DNA of 64,000 bases from Butyricimonas faecalis (GTDB taxonomy: Bacteria > Bacteroidota > Bacteroidia > Bacteroidales > Marinifilaceae). Position 1 is the first letter of the stretch. Each line of letters opens with the position of its first letter. Made by a program: the position numbers and the translations under genes. The stretch is taken from contig NZ_CP032819.1 of assembly GCF_003991565.1 (NCBI RefSeq), positions 3,844,001-3,908,000 of the forward strand. Direction: 5' to 3'. This document shows positions 59,488 to 64,000 of this stretch, piece after piece. A model generated the notes under the pieces. The model had not been told where the DNA came from. It saw only the letters and a list, made by a program, of their open reading frames with translations, and did not search any database.

Positions 59488-62370
59488 ATGGCTACAGATA
59501 AATTTTTGTGGAGACACATAGGGCCGCGTCCGGAGGATATCAAGGATATGCTCAAAGTGGTCGGTGTCAGTTCTCTTGACGAGTTGATAGAGCAGACTGT
59601 TCCTGGATCAATCCGGTTGAAAAAAACGTTGGACTTACCGGCACCTCTCACGGAGTACGAGTTTTTCTCGAAAGTGAAAGCGGTAGCTGCAAAGAATAAG
59701 TTATACAGAACGTTTATTGGAGAAGGATACTATGACACGATTACTCCTGCCGTGATACAGCGGAATATTTTGGAGAATCCGGCGTGGTATACGTCATACA
59801 CTCCCTATCAAGCTGAGGTTTCCCAAGGGCGTTTGGAGGCTTTATTGAATTTCCAGACGATGGTGATTGAGTTGACCGGGATGGAAATTGCCAATTGTTC
59901 GCTGTTGGATGAGGCTACGGCAGCCGCAGAGTCTATGACTATGCTGTATGGCTTGCGCGGGAAAGAGATGAAGAAGGCCGGGGCTAATAAGTTTTTTGTT
60001 GACAACAAGATTTTCTCTCAGACAAAGGACGTGTTGATCACTCGTTCTGCTCCACAGGGTATCGAATTGGTTTACGGTGATTACGATACGTTTGAATTCA
60101 CTCCGGATGTATTCGGGGCAATTGTTCAATACCCGGCATCCAATGGTGAAATACGCAATTATAAAGCATTCGCGGATCGGGTGCATGCTAACGGTTCGTT
60201 GTTAGCCGTGACGGCAGATTTGATGAGCCTCGTGTTGTTAACGCCTCCGGGAGAGTGGGGAGCTGATGTGGTTGTGGGAACAACGCAGCGTTTCGGTATT
60301 CCGATGTCTTATGGCGGTCCTCATGCCGCTTACATGGCCACGAAAGAAGAGTATAAACGAAATATCGTGGGGCGTATTATCGGCGTGACAGTTGATGCAC
60401 AAGGAAATCACGCTCTGCGTTTGGCCTTGCAGACGCGTGAGCAGCATATTAAACGGGAAAAGGCTTCTTCCAATATATGTACGGCTAAGGCCTTGAATGC
60501 CACGATGGCAGGATTCTATGCTGCTTATCACGGGCGTGAGGGTTTGGAACGTATCGCCCGTCACATTCATTCTGCTGCTGTAATTTTGGCAGAGGAGATT
60601 CAAAAGTTGGGTTACAAGTTGAAGGTGAATAAGTTCTTCGACACGTTACGTTTCGAGTTGCCGGAAGGTGTTTGCCAGTCTGCATTACAGGATATAGCTT
60701 TGGAGAAAGAGATCAACCTGTATTATTGTCCTTGTGGTAAAGTGGTTGGTTTATCTACCGACGAAAAAATCAACGAAGAGGAGATCAATACGTTGATCGG
60801 AATTTTTGCACAAGCTGTTGGAAAGACGGTGGGTCACGTTGATTTTATAGACGATCGTACGGTGCTTGACCCGGAGATGTTGCGCGATGATGAAATATTA
60901 CAACAGTCTGTATTCAATATCTATCATTCTGAGACCGGAATGATGCGTTATATGAAGAATCTGGAGAGACGCGATATCTCTTTGGCAACTTCGATGATTT
61001 CTTTGGGTTCTTGTACGATGAAGTTGAACGCGGCAGTAGAGATGTTACCGATTACATGGCCGGAATTCGGCGGATTACATCCGTTTGTTCCACTGTCACA
61101 GGCAGAAGGTTATCAACAAATGATTCGGGAAACCGAGGAGATGTTGTGTAAAGTGACCGGTTTCAGCGGATGCAGTTTGCAACCCAATTCAGGTGCAGCC
61201 GGGGAATATACCGGATTGATGGTGATTCGTCAATATCATATTGCACATGGACAAGGGCATCGTAACGTGATTTTGATACCGGCTTCCGCTCATGGAACGA
61301 ATCCGGCTTCAAGCACGATGGCAGGTTTCAAAATTATAGTGACTGCTACTGATCCGGAAGGAAATATCGACGTGGAGGATTTCCGTAAGAAAGCGATTGA
61401 AAATCGGGATAATCTGGTTGGTGCCATGATTACTTATCCGTCAACGCATGGTATTTTCGAGGAGTCAATCAAAGAGTTGGCAGATATCATTCACGAGAAT
61501 GGAGGATTGTTCTATATGGATGGTGCTAATATGAATGGACAATGTGGTTTGACAAATCCCGGAACGATCGGAGCTGATGTTTGCCATTTGAATCTGCACA
61601 AGACGTTTGCCATGCCTCACGGTGGTGGTGGTCCCGGTGTAGGCCCGATCTGCGTGGCTTCTCACTTGGTTGAATTCTTGCCGACTCACACGATGGTGAA
61701 AACGGGAGGAGAGCATGGTATTCATGCGGTTGCTGCCGCTCCTTACGGTTCGGTAGGAATGCTTCCCGTGACTTACGGTTACTTGCTGATGTTGGGTGCG
61801 GAAGGATTGGAGATGGTGACCAAGATGGCGATCTTGAACGCTAACTATCTGGCTTCATCCTTCGAGAAATTGGGCTTCAAGATTCTGTTCAAGGGATCGA
61901 AAGGTCGTGTAGGTCACGAGATGATCTGGGATTGCAATATGTTCAATAAAGAATATGGAATCTCCGAGTTGGATATTGCCAAGCGTTTGATGGACTTCGG
62001 TTTCCATGCTCCCACTTTGTCGTTCCCCGTTCACGGGACATTGATGGTAGAGCCGACGGAAAGCGAGCCGAAAGAAGAGTTGGATCGTTTCATTGAGGCT
62101 TTGAAGACTATTCGTGAGGAAATGATCGAAGTCGGAGAAGGAAAAGCTGACAAGACAGATAATGTTTTGAAGAACGCTCCGCACACGCATAAAGTGTTGA
62201 CTGCTGACGAGTGGTCTCATGCTTACCCGCGTAGCAAGGCGGCTTACCCGCTGGCTTGGGTGGCAGAGAACAAGTTCTGGCCGCAAGTAGGTCGCGTGGA
62301 CGATGGGTATGGTGATCGTAACTTGATGTGTACCTGTGATCCGCTTGAGTCATCCAATGACGAGAAATAG
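59488..62370 (+). CDS. gcvP: Glycine dehydrogenase (decarboxylating), P-protein GcvP
   Basis: The product has 960 residues: a single-chain P-protein with fused N-terminal (non-catalytic) and C-terminal halves. The PLP lysine is Lys705 in LNLHKTFAMPHGGGGPG. SCTMKLNAAVEMLP, SLQPNSGAAGEYTGL and SAHGTNPASSTMAGF are family signatures. It decarboxylates glycine and passes the aminomethyl group to lipoylated H-protein. The gcvT and gcvH genes are not in the window. It is a one-gene transcript with a terminator after it. Confidence 0.97.
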   Translation: MATDKFLWRHIGPRPEDIKDMLKVVGVSSLDELIEQTVPGSIRLKKTLDLPAPLTEYEFFSKVKAVAAKNKLYRTFIGEGYYDTITPAVIQRNILENPAWYTSYTPYQAEVSQGRLEALLNFQTMVIELTGMEIANCSLLDEATAAAESMTMLYGLRGKEMKKAGANKFFVDNKIFSQTKDVLITRSAPQGIELVYGDYDTFEFTPDVFGAIVQYPASNGEIRNYKAFADRVHANGSLLAVTADLMSLVLLTPPGEWGADVVVGTTQRFGIPMSYGGPHAAYMATKEEYKRNIVGRIIGVTVDAQGNHALRLALQTREQHIKREKASSNICTAKALNATMAGFYAAYHGREGLERIARHIHSAAVILAEEIQKLGYKLKVNKFFDTLRFELPEGVCQSALQDIALEKEINLYYCPCGKVVGLSTDEKINEEEINTLIGIFAQAVGKTVGHVDFIDDRTVLDPEMLRDDEILQQSVFNIYHSETGMMRYMKNLERRDISLATSMISLGSCTMKLNAAVEMLPITWPEFGGLHPFVPLSQAEGYQQMIRETEEMLCKVTGFSGCSLQPNSGAAGEYTGLMVIRQYHIAHGQGHRNVILIPASAHGTNPASSTMAGFKIIVTATDPEGNIDVEDFRKKAIENRDNLVGAMITYPSTHGIFEESIKELADIIHENGGLFYMDGANMNGQCGLTNPGTIGADVCHLNLHKTFAMPHGGGGPGVGPICVASHLVEFLPTHTMVKTGGEHGIHAVAAAPYGSVGMLPVTYGYLLMLGAEGLEMVTKMAILNANYLASSFEKLGFKILFKGSKGRVGHEMIWDCNMFNKEYGISELDIAKRLMDFGFHAPTLSFPVHGTLMVEPTESEPKEELDRFIEALKTIREEMIEVGEGKADKTDNVLKNAPHTHKVLTADEWSHAYPRSKAAYPLAWVAENKFWPQVGRVDDGYGDRNLMCTCDPLESSNDEK

Positions 62371-62393
62371 ATTCTTTTAAATTATATTGGAAT

Positions 62394-62430
62394 GCGTTTC
62401 ATCGTTAGGGTTTGAAACGCTTTCCTTTTT
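62394..62430 (+). terminator. Terminator after gcvP
   Basis: GCGTTTCA (62394-62401) pairs with TGAAACGC (62413-62420), followed by a T-rich tract to 62430, 20 bases before the ECF sigma start. Confidence 0.8.
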
Positions 62431-62450
62431 TATCTTCCAGGGAGAAAGGT

Positions 62451-63014
62451 ATGTTGGAGCAAGATGTTTTGTTGGATTTATTGGTACGTAAGGATAACCG
62501 GGCTTATCAATATTTGTATCAATGCTATTACGTGGCGTTGAAGGCTTTGGCAAGTTATTACGTGAAGGATAATGACGTGGCGGAAGATCTGGTGCAGGAT
62601 GTTTTTATTTCGTTACTGGAAAGCAGGAATAAATTTGAAACTGCAAATGGGGTGAAGTATTTCTTGTATAGTTCACTGAAAAATAAATGTATCAGCCATT
62701 TCAGGAAACAAAAGATCCGGGACAAGTATTATAAGGATATTATCTCGTCGCAAACGGAAGAAGAACACTTTTGGGATAAAGTGTTGGAGGAAGACGTGTA
62801 TACCCGGTTGATGGCAGCCGTCGAGACATTACCGCCTCAATGTAAAATGGTAATGATGTTAACTCTTGAGGGGTTAAAAGGGGCAGAAATTGCTGAAAGA
62901 CTACATATTTCATTGGATACGGTGAAGGAACACAAGAGTAGTGGAAAGAAAAAGTTGGCTGCCCAATTGAAGGATGCTGAATTACAATGCTTGATCTGGT
63001 TACTTTGGTTTTAA
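62451..63014 (+). CDS. ECF sigma factor without an adjacent FecR
   Basis: The product has 187 residues from the ATG at 62451, preceded by GGAGAAAGG. Region 2 contains YYVKDNDVAEDLVQDVFISL, and region 4 contains LTLEGLKGAEIAERLHI followed by LDTVKEHKSSGKKKLAAQL. The spacing and length fit the FecI-like group of Bacteroidetes. Such genes are normally followed by a FecR anti-sigma gene, but the next genes lie on the opposite strand and encode unrelated proteins. The 149 bases after the stop contain only a small hairpin (63047-63064). Its partner may have been lost or may be encoded elsewhere. Confidence 0.93.
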   Translation: MLEQDVLLDLLVRKDNRAYQYLYQCYYVALKALASYYVKDNDVAEDLVQDVFISLLESRNKFETANGVKYFLYSSLKNKCISHFRKQKIRDKYYKDIISSQTEEEHFWDKVLEEDVYTRLMAAVETLPPQCKMVMMLTLEGLKGAEIAERLHISLDTVKEHKSSGKKKLAAQLKDAELQCLIWLLWF

Positions 63015-63046
63015 ATTAATTCAGTTCTAAAAATTATTCGTGTAAA

Positions 63047-63064
63047 TCAGGAGTGTTCCTGATG
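63047..63064. repeat. Small perfect hairpin after the ECF sigma gene
   Basis: ATCAGGA-GTGT-TCCTGAT, a 7-bp stem with a 4-base loop. No T-run follows, so it is not a clear terminator. It may be a leftover of the sigma/FecR spacer. Confidence 0.5.
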
Positions 63065-63163
63065 TTATATCCTTGTATTTGTGGAAGGCACATGTCAATA
63101 ATTCATTTATAAGCATAAACCTTGTTATTGTTTGTTGGGTTTTGGATAGTAAAGATTTTTGCT

Positions 63164-63427
63164 TTATTCAGCCATTAATTCAATAGAAAAAATGACATTG
63201 CCATTGTCGGGACATGCTAATTGGGTCTTACATAATGGATTTTTCTCAAAAGAAAAACACCCTCCAGTATGCAGTGATACTTGTATAGGGTATATGATGA
63301 GAAAAGCTCCACCACAAAACTCTTTTTTAGGGGTATTCATGCCTTGCACATAAAAAACATCTCCCTTTTTATAATTACAACTGCAATATCCGACAACTTT
63401 GTCTACCGTTATTTTAAATCTTTTCAT
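63164..63427 (-). CDS. TIGR04076-like small cysteine-containing protein
   Basis: The product has 87 residues. The pattern KITVDKVVGYCSCNYKKGD, then FYVQGMNTPKKEFCGGAF, IIYPIQVSLHTGG and CPDNGNVIFSIE fits TIGR04076-type proteins, in which conserved Cys and a CPDP-like motif near the C-terminus recur. Five cysteines could bind a metal or cluster. The function is unknown; members often sit near redox enzymes. Here it lies 12 bases downstream of a truncated NAD(P)H-quinone-reductase-like frame on the same strand, so both were probably in one operon. Neighbour base composition is A+T rich, unlike the core genes to the left. Confidence 0.8.
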   Translation of the reverse strand: MKRFKITVDKVVGYCSCNYKKGDVFYVQGMNTPKKEFCGGAFLIIYPIQVSLHTGGCFSFEKNPLCKTQLACPDNGNVIFSIELMAE

Positions 63428-63439
63428 ATTTGGAATATT

Positions 63440-63607
63440 TTAAACAGAACCTCTTGCCTTTTCGGATAAAACAGGATTAAATTCGTCTTTATACAAATCT
63501 AAGACTGTGTAAGATTGATTAGTTTGCTCTAACTTAGAGACTATTTCATTAAAAATTGCTCTATTAAAACTTTCTTGACAAGGGTGTACATAAATTATAG
63601 TAATCAT
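63440..63607 (-). pseudogene. Truncated flavodoxin-fold NAD(P)H oxidoreductase fragment (55 residues)
   Basis: This short frame begins MITIIYVHPCQESFNRAI and continues to YTVLDLYKDEFNPVLS, then ends at ARGSV and a stop. This is the typical first beta-alpha-beta unit of KefF/NQO1-type quinone reductases (IxxYxHPxxxSFN, then DLYxDxFNP), whose full length is about 170-200 residues. The FMN- and substrate-binding remainder is absent; nothing matching it is seen before the next gene. It therefore appears to be the leftover 5-prime end of such a gene, after a deletion that fused it to the TIGR04076 gene region. It may still be translated. Confidence 0.65.
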
Positions 63608-63638
63608 GATAATACATTTTATTGATTTTTATTCGGGG

Positions 63639-63679
63639 CAAAGGTAGAGCACATGTATTTCAATAAATTGTAATACATG
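63639..63679 (-). promoter_or_regulatory. Promoter and inverted-repeat operator of the truncated-reductase/TIGR04076 genes
   Basis: On the minus strand TACCTTTG (63646-63639) fits the -7 consensus and lies 32 bases before the start codon at 63607. Inverted half-sites CATGTATT (63652) and AATACATG (63672), 20 bases apart, frame the region where a -33 element would be, suggesting repression or activation by a dimeric regulator. Confidence 0.6.
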
Positions 63680-63710
63680 GACATTTTAAATATCGTGTAA
63701 GACATTTACT

Positions 63711-64000
63711 TTAAGAGAAGTAATCGGAGTAGGGTGAGTTATTCGTAAGGTAGTTGCCTAAATTGTAATTTGTGAAATTTTTGAATTCATGAATTAGATG
63801 CGATTGGTCATAAAAGCCACATTCGTAAGCTAAGTGTGTAAAATTCATATTAGGTTTTCGGCTTAATAAGGAAAGAGATCTTTGAAAACGGACGATTCGA
63901 AAAAAATCTTGTGGATTTATTCCGACATATTCTGAAAATATCCTTTTGAATTGCTTATATCCTAAGCAGGCGGTTTCTGCCAGAGAAGTAAACTTAATGA
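63711..64000 (-). CDS. AraC-family regulator, C-terminal part (cut by window end)
   Basis: The frame runs off the window at 63998, so 95 residues are seen. They include two helix-turn-helix units: TSLAETACLGYKQFKRIFSE (reading through GINPQDFFRIVRFQR) and FTHLAYECGFYDQSHLIHEF, then FKNFTNYNLGNYL. This is the DNA-binding domain of an AraC/XylS regulator. It is upstream of the truncated reductase fragment on the same strand, and the operator at 63652-63679 lies just after its stop. It may be the regulator of that small gene group. Confidence 0.85.
   Translation of the reverse strand, partial: IKFTSLAETACLGYKQFKRIFSEYVGINPQDFFRIVRFQRSLSLLSRKPNMNFTHLAYECGFYDQSHLIHEFKNFTNYNLGNYLTNNSPYSDYFS

Overview
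The window looks like chromosome from a Gram-negative gut-type Bacteroidales, most like the Odoribacteraceae (Butyricimonas/Odoribacter). This is judged from gene content, not from a search. The evidence is SusC/SusD pairs, an ECF sigma/FecR pair wired to an STN-bearing SusC, DUF4296, DUF3098 and PspC/PadR genes, many Sec signals ending in Ala-Gln or a lipobox, and promoters of the Bacteroidetes type (TAnnTTTG at -7, often TTTG near -33). There is no rRNA, CRISPR array, prophage or complete insertion sequence.

Region 1 (1-28904) is accessory and envelope-directed. It holds two paralogous cassettes. Cassette A (to about 14814, with two trailing lipoproteins to 16619) contains the end of a SusC, a SusD, a lipoprotein of the putative zinc metallopeptidase (PF15890-like) fold, a thioredoxin, a six-gene TolC/HlyD/ABC-2 efflux operon, a large HExxHxxGxxH metalloprotease and a second thioredoxin. 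Cassette B (16752-28904) contains an ECF sigma, FecR, STN-SusC, SusD, a second PF15890-like lipoprotein, a second HExxHxxGxxH metalloprotease and a TlpA-like thioredoxin. Both PF15890-like proteins appear to lack the HExxH zinc site. I infer a TonB-driven system that binds, unfolds or reduces, and cleaves a proteinaceous substrate in the envelope, with a dedicated pump in cassette A. The substrate is unknown.

Region 2 (29285-33264) is a small regulatory and enzyme area: an esterase-like lipoprotein, a DUF6515-like protein, a LytS/LytTR two-component pair with possible direct-repeat operators, and a GNAT acetyltransferase.

Region 3 (33335-49000) is core genome: tRNA-Gly and tRNA-Leu, ftsX, DUF3098, uppP, truB, queA, mfd, coaX, a TPR protein, LptC, a CNNM/CBS transporter, a mannose-1-phosphate guanylyltransferase, an Mla-type permease and ATPase, a DUF4296 lipoprotein and an apparent amidohydrolase remnant.

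Region 4 (49025-64000) has a tricorn-like S41 protease, a PspC/PadR stress pair, gpmI, an exported aldo/keto reductase divergent from an AraC regulator, a DUF3109 protein, tRNA-His, gcvP, an ECF sigma with no FecR next to it, and on the minus strand a TIGR04076-type gene behind a truncated quinone-reductase fragment and the end of an AraC gene.

The most unusual non-coding signal is a set of three intergenic elements (29081-29192, 32502-32567, 54436-54590). Each is built from tandem 11-bp units, and in at least two the units are followed by inverted copies. A separate GC-rich inverted repeat lies at 52293-52397.
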